Source of the DNA: Polyangiaceae bacterium
Lineage (GTDB): Bacteria > Myxococcota_A > Polyangia > Polyangiales > Polyangiaceae
Direction of reading: 5' to 3'
Assembly: GCA_013361525.1 (NCBI GenBank)
Contig: JABFXY010000006.1
Coordinates: 62,001 to 126,000 of the forward strand
DNA: 64,000 bases
In this document: positions 53,601 through 62,248 of the stretch, piece by piece
Numbering within the stretch: position 1 is the first letter of the stretch
Layout: each line of letters opens with the position of its first letter
Position numbers and translations under genes: made by a program
Notes under the pieces: model-generated
Databases searched by the model: none
Told to the model about the DNA's origin: nothing
Seen by the model: only the letters and a program-made list of their open reading frames with translations

Positions 53601-54537
53601 GCCCATACAGCGGGAGCACGACGGTATGCGGGAGAGCGTGCTCGTGGAGCGCGGCGGCCGTCTCGCGAATCTCGCGCTCACCGGGGAGAAACACGAGGAT
53701 GTCTTCCCGCTTGTCGATCTCGGTGATCTCCTCGACGGTGTTCGCGACGGCCTCGGCGACGTCGACTTCGTCCTTTTGGCGCGGCCTGTAGATCGTCTCG
53801 ACGGGGAAGGTTCGCCCCGAGACCGAGATGACCGGCGCCCCGTCGAAGAACGCCGCGAAGCGATCGAGCTCGAGCGTCGCGGAGCTCACGATGACGCGTA
53901 GATCCGGTCGCGCGGGCAACAGCTTCTTCAGGTAGCCGAGCAGAAAATCGATATTGAGGGACCGCTCGTGCGCCTCGTCGATGATCAGCGTGTCGTACGT
54001 CGCGAGCTTGGGATCGCCCTGCGTCTCCGCGAGGAGGATCCCGTCGGTCATGAACTTCACGTACGTGCTGCGGCTGATCTTGCTCGCGAACCGGATTTGA
54101 TAGCCGACCTCGTTTCCGAGCTCGACGCCCAGCTCCGTCGCGACACGCGCGGCGACGCTCGTCGCCGCGATCCTCCGCGGCTGGGTGACACCGATGCGCC
54201 CGACGAGCCCCCGCCCCATCGCGAGGCATATCTTCGGAAGCTGCGTCGTCTTCCCCGAGCCGGTCTCGCCAGCCACGATGACGACCTGGTGGTCGAAAAT
54301 GGCGCGCGCAATATCGCGCACGTGCGCGGAGATCGGCAGCTCTTCGGGGAACGAGATGGCATTGTTGCCGCTCGATGAAGCGCTCGATTTCACGGATGGC
54401 TCGCTCGAGCCGGGGCTCGGCTCGGCGCGGTTTCGTGGGGGCGCAGGGCGCACGGGCGCACTCGATAGCACGGGGACGGGTCGAGGCACGCAGCTGATCG
54501 CGCCTCTATCGTCGCGGTCGAAAGGCCGGTGAACCAC
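50683..54537 (-). CDS. hrpA: ATP-dependent RNA helicase HrpA
   Basis: This is a large DEAH/RHA-type helicase that acts on RNA in translation and mRNA processing. The 1284-residue product has Walker A VIVAGETGSGKTTQLPKI near residue 90, motif Ia TQPRRIAA, DEAH box DTLIIDEAHERSLNIDF, SATLELDRF (motif III), and RKGRAGRTRSGVCFRLYEE (motif VI). The long C-terminal part (over 600 residues, including the DUF3418-like tail) matches HrpA. The N-terminus is a low-complexity stretch in place of the usual leader. It is the only gene on the minus strand here and is convergent with the YbjN gene. Confidence 0.93.
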   Translation of the reverse strand: MVHRPFDRDDRGAISCVPRPVPVLSSAPVRPAPPRNRAEPSPGSSEPSVKSSASSSGNNAISFPEELPISAHVRDIARAIFDHQVVIVAGETGSGKTTQLPKICLAMGRGLVGRIGVTQPRRIAATSVAARVATELGVELGNEVGYQIRFASKISRSTYVKFMTDGILLAETQGDPKLATYDTLIIDEAHERSLNIDFLLGYLKKLLPARPDLRVIVSSATLELDRFAAFFDGAPVISVSGRTFPVETIYRPRQKDEVDVAEAVANTVEEITEIDKREDILVFLPGEREIRETAAALHEHALPHTVVLPLYGRLSQAEQSRVFTRLSQRRIVLSTNVAETSLTIPGIVYVVDAGVARINRYQPRSGVTQLLVEPISRASADQRKGRAGRTRSGVCFRLYEERDFDARPPFTDPEVLRVGLAGAILQMKSLGLGDIRAFPFLDPPPKRAVDEGYRVLEELGAIDAEGALTSIGDKLARLPVDPRIGRMILGGQEEGALAEVLVIAAALGIQDPRERPLAAQKQADQAHRRFLDDRSDFVGLLKLWSFFRDETKNKSQGQIRKLCRDHYLSFLRMTEWSDVHQQLGAIARELGLRVNDKPAGVEAIHRAILPGLLSRIGMWHPESRTYIGARQTRFVIHPSSGLSKKPPQWIVVAELVETSQLFGRMAAAIDPAWLESIAGSLVRRSHGDPTFTERSAQVMAKEHVTLYGLPIVRDKKVHYGPIDPTASRRVFLVHALVRGEYAPEPAPPFLRHNRAMFAEVKRLRDRARRSDMIADDDAVSVFFEQRVPEGVYSGKTFEAWRAEAEAKDPRVLFLSLSDLLVGDDADLTPARYPDSLELAGAKLTLSYRFDPGEEDDGITVSIPVALLPQLDPNVLEWTIPAYVTEKISLLLFGLPKSVQRNIGNVKEVADLLASQLRPFACPLLSSVTEGVFQLTGARIGLDAFRLDELPPHLRLHFRVVDGGKTLGEGRDLAQLQTRFLARGREAFAALPKRGLEKESLAGFPAAGLPEHTTLEAAGTAVFGYPALVETDRGVDLRVVESRLAADDLTRAGLRRLFLAGAGTTLDALEKQVPPRIAASGLSDSGQPRKQIAWRAVDEAFELDDAGRFPRTAKAFDDRLAQGRGRLKSNIADLSRLGTDIAVELDQARAMLKSLAGKPGAPRAALDDVRTQLEYLVPPGMLARAPKQRLLRLPSYLRAIRVRLERLPNGPQKDQSKAQSVLPLWQKWLENHASLVARGVAAHEVDAFRWLVEELRVAVFAPEVGASVSVSKERLSEMWQHLADG

Positions 54538-54597
54538 GCTCGCCAGCGACGCGCGACCAGGCCGGCTCTGACGACGGCCGATCCCGATCGCAATTCG

Positions 54598-55254
54598 TCA
54601 GGAGGCCGTCATGGCCCACGGCGGCGTCGCGCCCCCTTCCAGCCACGTGAGCTCCGACGCGACGTTCGCGCGCGCGACCTGCTCCAGCCGCGCCCGAAAA
54701 TACGGCGAGATGTAGATGCTCGCCGAAGCGAGGACCTTGTGTACGAACGCGGCCCGCCCCGCCACGAATGCTTCTTCCGGAACGACACCGTATTCGCGAC
54801 GGACGTCGGTCACGTATCTCCGATAACGCTCCGGCGTCGCGCCGAGGATGGCCATGTCGGCGTCCAGGAAGAGCCCCTCGTCCTCGTCCACGGTGCTCGG
54901 CGGGTGCGCGCCGTGGCCGGCGGTCGCCTCGACGAGGCGGGCGACGAAATCGACGTCGACCGGTGCAAGCCTCGGATCCTCGGCGATGTGTTTCCGAGCG
55001 AGCGCGGCGCTCTTTGCCTCGTTGTCCTTCGCGAGCGGCTCGTAGATCGCGTCGTGAAACAGCGTCGCGAGGAAGACCTCGGTGGGCTGCTTCCAACCGA
55101 CGTCACGTGCGACCTCCGAGCATCGCGTGAGCATCTCACCGAGGTGCTCGACGTCGTGATACGCACGACCGGCGCTCCTCCATGCGCGATCAATCACCTC
55201 ATACAGGGGGAGGTCACCACGCTCTTGGAGGGGGTTCCACGGTAGGTGGAGCAT
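54598..55254 (-). CDS. HD-superfamily metal-dependent phosphohydrolase
   Basis: The 218-residue cytoplasmic protein has the predicted-HD family features: RAYHDVEHLGEML (His pair), TLFHDAIYEPLAKDNEAKSA (the HD dyad) and FLDADMAILGATPERYRRYV. These match the COG4339-type HD phosphohydrolases, whose substrates are unknown. It ends 60 bases from the hrpA start region on the same strand and is divergent from the REC-EAL gene by 68 bases. Confidence 0.85.
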   Translation of the reverse strand: MLHLPWNPLQERGDLPLYEVIDRAWRSAGRAYHDVEHLGEMLTRCSEVARDVGWKQPTEVFLATLFHDAIYEPLAKDNEAKSAALARKHIAEDPRLAPVDVDFVARLVEATAGHGAHPPSTVDEDEGLFLDADMAILGATPERYRRYVTDVRREYGVVPEEAFVAGRAAFVHKVLASASIYISPYFRARLEQVARANVASELTWLEGGATPPWAMTAS

Positions 55255-55322
55255 GCGACCGATGGTACGATCCGGATGAGTTTTGTTGCGACGTCTCCGA
55301 ACCCCGGCGAAGATCGCACGGC

Positions 55323-56549
55323 GTGTCGCATCCGGAAGATCCCCCGACGTCGAGCAACACCATCGCCGGCGTCAGCCTGATCGACGATCCCGATCTTCGA
55401 TCGTTCGCAGGTCGCGAGCTCGGCGAAGCGTCGCGCGGGGTGATCCTCGTCGTCGAGGCCGCGCGCGAACGTCCTTCCACGAAGGTCCTCGAGCAGGCGG
55501 GCTTCACGGTCCACGCGACGTATGACGGCGTCGAGGGGAGCCAGTGGCTCGCGTCGATGACCTTCGATGCGATGGTGACCGACGTCGTCGTCGGCGGGCT
55601 AGGCGGCATCGAGCTGCTCCGCTACGCGCGCGAGCACGACGCCGACATGCCGGTGTTGTTGATGACGGGTGCGCCGGACGTCGAGACGGCGGCGGCCGCA
55701 GTCGAGCACGGCGCCTTCCAGTATCTGCTGAAGCCTTTTCCGAACACCCGGCTCGTCGATGCGGTCGAAAAGGCGGTTCGCTCGTGCCGCGCGGCTCGAG
55801 CGAAGAGCGAAGCGTTGCAGGCCCTGCAGGAGCTCGAGACCGTCGAGACGAGCGCGCGGGTCGACCGCGGTCGCTGGGACAACGCGCTTCGCACGCTATG
55901 GATGGCCTACCAACCGATCGTTCTGCCGAGCGGCAAGCTCTACGCGTACGAGGCCCTGGTGCGGAGCGAAGAGCCGACGATGCGCGGCGCAGGTGACCTG
56001 CTCGACATGGCCGAGGCGCTCGACGGCTTGACCGCGCTCGGTCGGACGATTCGCTCCCGCGTCGGGAAGTTCGCCGCCGAGAATGCGGGCCGCCACTACA
56101 TCTTCGTGAATCTCCATGCGGACGATCTGCTCGACGACACCCTCACGTCGCGCGACGCCCCGCTCGCACAGGTGGCGCCTGCGGTCGTGCTCGAGATCAC
56201 CGAGCGAGCCGCGCTGCACGACATCGAAGAGGCGAAGATCAAAATGGCCGAGCTCCGCAGCATGGGATTTCGCATCGCGCTCGACGACCTCGGCGCTGGC
56301 TATGCGGGGCTGACGAGCTTCGCTCATTTGCGTCCCGAGGTCGTGAAGCTCGATATGGCGCTCGTGCGCGACATCGACAAAGACCCGGTGAAACGAAAGC
56401 TCGTCAAATCGGTGACGGAGGTGAGCCGCGACATCGGCACGCTCGTCGTCGGCGAAGGCGTCGAGACGGAAGCGGAGCGCGAGACGCTGATGGGGCTCGG
56501 CTGTCACCTTCTGCAGGGCTACCTCTTCGGCAAGCCGCAGAAGCTCTAG
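55323..56549 (+). CDS. Response regulator with EAL c-di-GMP phosphodiesterase domain
   Basis: The GTG start gives 408 residues. A receiver domain (about residues 38-150) has the acceptor Asp87 in MVTDVVV, Thr115 and Lys137 (LLKPF), but the acidic pocket is Glu-Ala rather than Asp-Asp. The EAL domain follows from about residue 185: YEALVR (E210), VNLHADDL, LEITERA, LDDLGAGYAGL, VKLDMAL, GEGVETEAE and QGYLFGKP. All key residues of an active EAL appear present, with Ala replacing Thr of the DDFGTG motif. It would hydrolyse c-di-GMP under phosphorylation control. The PilZ-sigma gene lies 1.3 kb downstream on the other strand. Confidence 0.9.
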   Translation: MSHPEDPPTSSNTIAGVSLIDDPDLRSFAGRELGEASRGVILVVEAARERPSTKVLEQAGFTVHATYDGVEGSQWLASMTFDAMVTDVVVGGLGGIELLRYAREHDADMPVLLMTGAPDVETAAAAVEHGAFQYLLKPFPNTRLVDAVEKAVRSCRAARAKSEALQALQELETVETSARVDRGRWDNALRTLWMAYQPIVLPSGKLYAYEALVRSEEPTMRGAGDLLDMAEALDGLTALGRTIRSRVGKFAAENAGRHYIFVNLHADDLLDDTLTSRDAPLAQVAPAVVLEITERAALHDIEEAKIKMAELRSMGFRIALDDLGAGYAGLTSFAHLRPEVVKLDMALVRDIDKDPVKRKLVKSVTEVSRDIGTLVVGEGVETEAERETLMGLGCHLLQGYLFGKPQKL

Positions 56550-56562
56550 CCGAGCGGGCGGC

Positions 56563-57801
56563 TCAGTTCGACATCTCGATACGCATCACGTACGGGCCCG
56601 CCCCGTACTCGTCGTCGTGATAGCCGTCGACGAACACGTAGTAGTCGGTGTCGGCCGTCACGGCGAAGGTGACCTGCTCGGGCGCCCACCAGCGCTCCCA
56701 GCTGTCCGAGCAACCGACCTCGGTGAGGACGTCCTCGCAGCCGGTACGCACGTGCAACGCGCGGTCGTAACAACCGCTCGCGTACGGGAACGACGGCTCC
56801 ACATTGGGATCTTCGCCGCAGAGCGGAACATCGTCGTAATCGAGGCCGATCGTGATCGTCATCGTGCCGTTCGCGGTCGGGCGAACTCGGCGAACGTGAT
56901 CCGGAGCGGCGACGATGATGTCGTCCGGCTGGAGCATGCAGGTGCCCGTGCCGCTGTCGGTCGCGCCGACGGTCGAGGCCATCGCGGCGTTGCCGGGCAA
57001 GTGAAGGATTTGTCCCGAGCCGATTTCGATCGGCGTACCGCCTGCTGCACCGCCGCACGTGTCGAGCGCAGCATCGGCTGCCTCGAAGATGCAAGAAGAG
57101 CTGCAGCCGTCGCCGCTCACGGTGTTCCCGTCGTCGCAGTCTTCGGTGCTGTTCAAGAAGCCATCGCCACACGTGGGTGCCATGCAATCGAGGGAGAGCG
57201 AGAACTCGTCGGAGGAGGTGTCGGTCGCCGAAACGACCGCCCAGTAGGTGCCGGCATGCAGCGGCGCGTAGAGCTCCGTCGTCTCGAATGCATTCGTGCA
57301 AATCTCGTCGGTCGTGCACGCCTCGGAGCGAAGCGACAGCGAACCAGTAAACGCCGTGTCGCCGGTCAGCGTGAGGATGCCGGAGCACTCCGACTCGATG
57401 TCGAGTTGGTAAACGACGTCGCGATAACCAGTCTCGAAGGTGGAAGGATCGAGGCAGAACGTGTCGTAGTCGTCGGTGGCGAGCAGCAGCGTGCCGGTCA
57501 CCGTCACGCTCTCGCCGACGATCGACGCGATGGAAGCGGGCGCGTCACACGTGTCGTTCGCGGGTGCCGACGGAGGATCGAGCTCGAAGGCCGCGTTGCC
57601 CAGCTCGATCGAGCCATCAGGAGAGACGAACGTCCCGAACGTTCCATCCGAGTCGTCGACCGTCTCGTCCTCGTCGTCATTCTCGATGCTTTCCTCATCC
57701 TCCGCTGGCGTTCCGGCTGCGCAACCCGAGGCCATGAGCCCGGCGAACACCAACAACGTAACCCCCGAGAGATCTTTGCCCCAACGCGTCCAGTTCTTCA
57801 T
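56563..57801 (-). CDS. Lipoprotein with DUF4215-type Myxococcus Cys-rich repeat
   Basis: A lipoprotein signal (VFAGLMASGCAAG) and an acidic linker are followed by a beta-rich domain and one Cys-rich repeat CGDGFLNSTEDCDDGN / GDGCSSSCIFE, the Myxococcus-type DUF4215 repeat. A second beta domain with paired Cys ends the 412-residue protein (YVFVDGYHDDEYGAGPYVMR). It is probably surface-exposed. It starts 62 bases after the PilZ-sigma gene on the same strand, so it could be a target in the same transcript. Confidence 0.85.
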   Translation of the reverse strand: MKNWTRWGKDLSGVTLLVFAGLMASGCAAGTPAEDEESIENDDEDETVDDSDGTFGTFVSPDGSIELGNAAFELDPPSAPANDTCDAPASIASIVGESVTVTGTLLLATDDYDTFCLDPSTFETGYRDVVYQLDIESECSGILTLTGDTAFTGSLSLRSEACTTDEICTNAFETTELYAPLHAGTYWAVVSATDTSSDEFSLSLDCMAPTCGDGFLNSTEDCDDGNTVSGDGCSSSCIFEAADAALDTCGGAAGGTPIEIGSGQILHLPGNAAMASTVGATDSGTGTCMLQPDDIIVAAPDHVRRVRPTANGTMTITIGLDYDDVPLCGEDPNVEPSFPYASGCYDRALHVRTGCEDVLTEVGCSDSWERWWAPEQVTFAVTADTDYYVFVDGYHDDEYGAGPYVMRIEMSN

Positions 57802-57863
57802 GCCCGGTGAGATCGGGACGGTGCGCCGGAACCTTAACCTCGAAATTGCCCTCGAAATAGTGC

Positions 57864-58913
57864 TTAAGTCAGCGGCATCGTGTGCCGCAGCTTCTTCACT
57901 GCGTCGGAAACGAGCTGCGAGATGCGCGCCTCCGTCACGCCGAGAAGGTTGCCGATCTGGCGCAGCGTCAGGTCCTCGCCGTAATAGAGCTCGAGGATCT
58001 TCTTGTGGCGCGGCGGAAGCGCGTCGAGCGCGGTGCGCAGCCGCTCCAGGGACTGCGCGCGGCTGGCGGCTTCGTCCGGCCCTTCTTCCTCGTGGTCCGC
58101 GAGCTCCAGCTCGTGCACCGACGCGTGCGCAGACGACGCGCCGCTCGACGCGACGCGCTCCGCCTCTGCCACAGCCGCCTCCGTCATGCCCGTCTCGCTC
58201 GCGAGCTCTGCGCGCGTCGGCGTACGAGAGAGCGAGCCTTCGAGCCTCGAGCGGGCCTTGCCGATCGCCGTCGCCTTGCGCCGCATGCGCCTGGAGAGCG
58301 GATCACCCTCGCGCAGCTCGTCGAGCATGGCGTACCGGACCCGCGGAAGCGCGATTCGCTCGAGCTCTTCGGTCGAGGTGCCCGCGTGTTGCCGGTACGT
58401 CTCCACCAACGCGACGAACGCCGATCCGACGAGATCGTCGACGGCGACGTCCGGCGGTAGCCTGCGTGCGAACCCGCGAGCGATTCGACGAATGAGCGGG
58501 ATGAAGCGGAGCGCGACCTCACGGGGGATCGCCGCGTCGCTCGGCTCCCACGCGACGTCGCCGTGCTCGGCGACGACGCGGCGAACGACCGCCGCGTCCA
58601 CGTCCCCGAGCTCGAACGAGATGGCGAACTCCGCCATTCCGTCGCTCAGCGTCACCGAGCGCACGACCCGGCCGACGGCATGAATCGGCGCGTCTTCACC
58701 GGGCACCCGGAAGGTCACGCCGACCGAGCTTTCCTTCGCTGGGCCCGACGCGGCGCGCACGGCGATGCCGCCTTCCGAAATGTTTACCGATCGACCTCGG
58801 TGTCGCGCTTCGTCGTATTCGACGACGACGTCGACCTCGAGATCGACGCGGGCGAAGTACCGGGGCTCGAGCACGACGGGGGTCGTCAACATGTTGTCCG
58901 CAGCGGCGACCAT
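57864..58913 (-). CDS. Sigma-70 factor (FliA-like) with N-terminal PilZ domain
   Basis: A single polypeptide joins two modules. Residues about 15-110 are a PilZ domain: RYFAR (RxxxR, 18-22) and NISEGG ([D/N]xSxxG, 44-49), the two canonical c-di-GMP-binding motifs. Residues about 140-349 are a sigma factor with region 2 (PLIRRIARGFARRLPPD, VDDLVGSAFVALVETYRQH, RVRYAMLDELREGDPLSRR), region 3 (RTPTRAELASETGMTEAAVA) and region 4 (LPPRHKKILELYYGEDLTLR then VTEARISQLVSDAVKKL). It resembles FliA/WhiG type. ATG 58913 was used; ATG 58892 also keeps PilZ whole. Direct control of a sigma factor by c-di-GMP is the obvious inference. Confidence 0.9.
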   Translation of the reverse strand: MVAAADNMLTTPVVLEPRYFARVDLEVDVVVEYDEARHRGRSVNISEGGIAVRAASGPAKESSVGVTFRVPGEDAPIHAVGRVVRSVTLSDGMAEFAISFELGDVDAAVVRRVVAEHGDVAWEPSDAAIPREVALRFIPLIRRIARGFARRLPPDVAVDDLVGSAFVALVETYRQHAGTSTEELERIALPRVRYAMLDELREGDPLSRRMRRKATAIGKARSRLEGSLSRTPTRAELASETGMTEAAVAEAERVASSGASSAHASVHELELADHEEEGPDEAASRAQSLERLRTALDALPPRHKKILELYYGEDLTLRQIGNLLGVTEARISQLVSDAVKKLRHTMPLT

Positions 58914-59324
58914 AGCCGGCGATGCTCGCACGGGGCTCCGGACTTTAATAGCCGCCGATCCGCCACAGTCGCGAGATCCACTGAGGCCCAATCATCCTCA
59001 TCAATCGCGAATTGTGCGGTTGCAGTGATGGAACGAGCAAAATGGGAACGTCAGCAAGGGGAGCGGCGCCAGCTAGTAATATTGGGCCACATCATTACTC
59101 GCATCGTAACGACGGGTGAGGACACGAGGCATCGCGACGAGCCAGTCGAGATCGCACCGAGGCAAATTTGTACGGCGTATTCGGTGCGACGAGCGCATTG
59201 ATTGCCGCGGCTACCGAAGGCTAGGATGAAAACTCGCGCCAAGAGGGGCTACGCGCGAGAGGCGGCTTCATTTCGCCGTGTCGATAACGACTGAGAATTA
59301 CCGGAACGGGACTTCGAGACAGGC
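58914..59324. other. 411-base intergenic region with no gene
   Basis: No convincing coding region is visible in this divergent gap, which is less GC-rich than the surroundings in places. It should hold promoters for the PilZ-sigma and histidine kinase genes, but I cannot assign them. Confidence 0.5.
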
Positions 59325-61805
59325 ATGACGACGGAGGCCGCACAAATCATCGACAATGCCTCGCGGCAGACCACGGATCTGGAACAGCGACTGCGTCGTT
59401 TCTCGGAGGCAACGCTCGCCTTCAGCGCCGCAATCTCCGATCCGGAGCGCCTATTCGACATCATCGCCCGCCGGGTCGGGGATGCGCTCGACGGCAGCTG
59501 CGCCTTGTTGCTCCGCACCGACGACGGCAAGAGCTTCGTCCCGCGCGCCGTCTTCGACCCCGACCCGGACGTGCTGCGGTCCGTGCGTGAAGCGCTCGCC
59601 GAGCCGTACGAGCACGCCCTTCCTCCTGCGGCGAGGTACGAGCAGCTGACGCCGCTCCTGCTCGCGCCCCTCGACCGCGACGAGTCATACCGGCGCCTGT
59701 CTCCACGAGGCCTGTCGTGCTTCGACGAGCGCGGGCCCAGCAGCTTGGTGATTGCGCCACTGCTATCCAACGATCGAGCGATCGGAGAGCTGATCGTGAC
59801 GCGCCTCCGCCGGCACGGCCCCGAACTCGATGCGCGCGACCTGGCCCTTATCACGCAGTTCGCGGACCACGCCACCCGGGCGATCGTCAATGCACGTAGC
59901 CACGTTTTCGCGCGATTGTCCGCCGACAGGGCACACGACGCTCTTCGCACTAGCGAAATTCGGTTCTCCGCGGTCTTCGCCTCGAACCTGGTCGGGTTGC
60001 TCGTCACGGACGTCGACGGTCGGGTACTCGAAGCGAACGACGAAGCGCTCCGACTCGTCGGTCACTCGCGGACCGAGGTCCTCGCCCCGGACTTTCTCTG
60101 GTCGATCTGGTCCGGCGGCGACGACTCCGACATTGCGATGTTGGCGATGCTCGAGGCGCAAGGCGTCGCGCCGGTCCGCGCGCACGAGTACCGGCGTCCG
60201 GACGGCAATTGGGTCTCTCTATCGGTCGGCTGCGCCCTTCTCGGGCCCGCCGACGGCGAACGCTTGTGGTTCATGCTCGACAAGACGGAGCGAGACCGCG
60301 GCGAGCGCGCGATTCAATATTTGCGAGAAGCGCGCGAGGCGGAGGCGTTTTTCAGAGCGTTCCTCGAGACGGCGCCCGACGCCGTCGTCATCGTCGACCA
60401 ATCCGGCACGATGGTCCTCGTCAATGCCCAGACCGAGAAGCTTTTCGGCTACGGGCGAGAGGAGCTGTTGGGCCAACCCGTCGAAAAGCTCATTCCCACC
60501 CGGTTTCGCAATCGGCACCCGAACCATCGCTCGGCATTTTTCCAAGGGCCGAAGGCGCGGGCGATGGGCGGCGGGGTCCAGCTCTTCGGATTGAGGAAAG
60601 ACGGTCGAGAGTTTCCGGTCGAAATCAGCCTGAGCCCGCTCGAGACCGAAGAGGGCATGCTCGTCTCCGGAGCGATACGCGACATCTCCGAGCGCCGCCG
60701 CGCGGAAGAGGTGCGGTTCCGACTCGCCGCCATCGTCGACTCGTCCGACGACGCCATCGTCGGCAAATCGCTGGGCGGCACCATCAACAGCTGGAATCAG
60801 GGCGCACACCGGATCTTCGGCTATTCGGCGGACGAGGCGGTCGGTCAGCCCAGCACGATGCTGCTGCCATTGGACCGCGAGGACGAAGAGCGCGGGATGC
60901 TGGCGCGCATCGCGCGGGGCGAGCGCGTCGAGGTCATCGACACGCTGCGCCGGCGAAAAGACGGCAGCATCATCCATGTTTCGGTGACGACTTCCCCGGT
61001 CTTGGACGCCGCCGGTGCCGTCGCCGGCGCGTCGACCGTCACGCGCGACATTACCGACAAGAAGCGCGCTGAGGACGCGCTCGCCCGCGCAAAGGAAGCC
61101 GCGGACGCCGCGAACCGCGAGCTCGAAGCCTTCAGCTACTCGGTCGCGCACGATCTGCGTGCCCCGCTTCGAGGGATGAACGGGTTCGCGCGGCTGCTCC
61201 TCGACGAATACAAGGACAAGCTCGACGCCGAGGGACAGGATTGGCTCCAAGAGATCCTGCTCAATGCACGCAAGATGGGCGCGCTGATCGACGCGCTGCT
61301 CTCGCTGGCCCGTTTGACGAAGCGGGATCCACGGCGCGAAATGGTCGATCTTTCGGCGCTCGTTCGTGAGGTCGCAACCCAGCTGAAGAGCACCGACCCG
61401 CAGCGCAAGGCTCACTGGGTCATCCAGGAAGGTCTGCATTGCGAGGCGGATCCCGTCCTCGTCCGCGCCCTCATCGACAACCTCCTCGGCAATGCGTGGA
61501 AGTTCACGTCCAAGGTCGACGAAGCGCGCATCGAGTTCGGGGCCCTGCCGAGGGGTACTGGACCCCGAACATTCTTCGTGCGCGACAACGGCGCGGGGTT
61601 CGATATGAGCTTTGCGGCGAAGCTCTTCTCCCCGTTCCAACGATTGCATACCGCAGAAGAGTTTCCCGGAACGGGAATCGGTCTCGCGACGGTCCAACGG
61701 ATCGTCCTGCGGCACGGGGGCACGATTTGGGCGGAAGGCGCCGTCAACGAAGGCGCAACTTTCTACTTTGCTTTTCCGAGCACGGTCGCCGGAGCACGCG
61801 CATGA
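59325..61805 (+). CDS. GAF-PAS-PAS-PAS sensor histidine kinase
   Basis: The 826-residue soluble kinase has a GAF domain (about residues 20-195), three PAS domains (about 205-325, 345-460, 465-585), and a C-terminal HisKA/HATPase pair. The phosphoacceptor is in [13 protein letters not shown] near residue 608, the N box is [13 protein letters not shown], and G boxes are RDNGAGFD and [13 protein letters not shown]. No membrane segment is seen, so it senses inside the cell. Its stop overlaps the receiver gene by 4 bases. Confidence 0.92.
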   Translation: MTTEAAQIIDNASRQTTDLEQRLRRFSEATLAFSAAISDPERLFDIIARRVGDALDGSCALLLRTDDGKSFVPRAVFDPDPDVLRSVREALAEPYEHALPPAARYEQLTPLLLAPLDRDESYRRLSPRGLSCFDERGPSSLVIAPLLSNDRAIGELIVTRLRRHGPELDARDLALITQFADHATRAIVNARSHVFARLSADRAHDALRTSEIRFSAVFASNLVGLLVTDVDGRVLEANDEALRLVGHSRTEVLAPDFLWSIWSGGDDSDIAMLAMLEAQGVAPVRAHEYRRPDGNWVSLSVGCALLGPADGERLWFMLDKTERDRGERAIQYLREAREAEAFFRAFLETAPDAVVIVDQSGTMVLVNAQTEKLFGYGREELLGQPVEKLIPTRFRNRHPNHRSAFFQGPKARAMGGGVQLFGLRKDGREFPVEISLSPLETEEGMLVSGAIRDISERRRAEEVRFRLAAIVDSSDDAIVGKSLGGTINSWNQGAHRIFGYSADEAVGQPSTMLLPLDREDEERGMLARIARGERVEVIDTLRRRKDGSIIHVSVTTSPVLDAAGAVAGASTVTRDITDKKRAEDALARAKEAADAANRELEAFSYSVAHDLRAPLRGMNGFARLLLDEYKDKLDAEGQDWLQEILLNARKMGALIDALLSLARLTKRDPRREMVDLSALVREVATQLKSTDPQRKAHWVIQEGLHCEADPVLVRALIDNLLGNAWKFTSKVDEARIEFGALPRGTGPRTFFVRDNGAGFDMSFAAKLFSPFQRLHTAEEFPGTGIGLATVQRIVLRHGGTIWAEGAVNEGATFYFAFPSTVAGARA

Positions 61806-62248
61806 ACAAGGCCATCCTTCTCGTCGAGGACAACGCGAGCGACGAGAAACTCACCGTCTTGGGCTTCAAGCGCTGCGGCGTTTTGAACGATGTCGTCGTC
61901 GTCCGTGACGGTGCCTCGGCGCTCGATTACCTCCACGCGACCGGAAAACACGCCGACCGAGACGTCCGTGCGCTCCCCCTGTTGGTCCTCCTCGACCTCA
62001 AGTTGCCCAAGATCGACGGCCTGGAGGTGCTCCGCCGCATTCGAGCCGACGAGCGCACCAAGTTTCTGCCCGTCGTGGTCCTCACTGCGTCCAAAGAGGA
62101 AGAGGACATCGTGCAGAGCTACTCGCTCGGCGCGAATGCGTACGTACGCAAACCCGTCGATTTCGGCGAGTTCGCCGAGGCTGCGCGGACCTTGGGCGTG
62201 TTTTGGCTGATGCTGAACGAACCGCCTCCCCCACGAGGCACGAGATGA
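61802..62248 (+). CDS. Single-domain response regulator (Rcp1-like)
   Basis: The 148-residue product is a CheY/Rcp1-type receiver with [34 protein letters not shown] (acceptor Asp in LLDLKLP), [12 protein letters not shown] and [12 protein letters not shown]. It has no output domain. It overlaps the upstream kinase (ATGA at 61802) and the downstream hybrid kinase (ATGA at 62245), so the three are translated together as one relay. Confidence 0.93.
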   Translation: MNKAILLVEDNASDEKLTVLGFKRCGVLNDVVVVRDGASALDYLHATGKHADRDVRALPLLVLLDLKLPKIDGLEVLRRIRADERTKFLPVVVLTASKEEEDIVQSYSLGANAYVRKPVDFGEFAEAARTLGVFWLMLNEPPPPRGTR

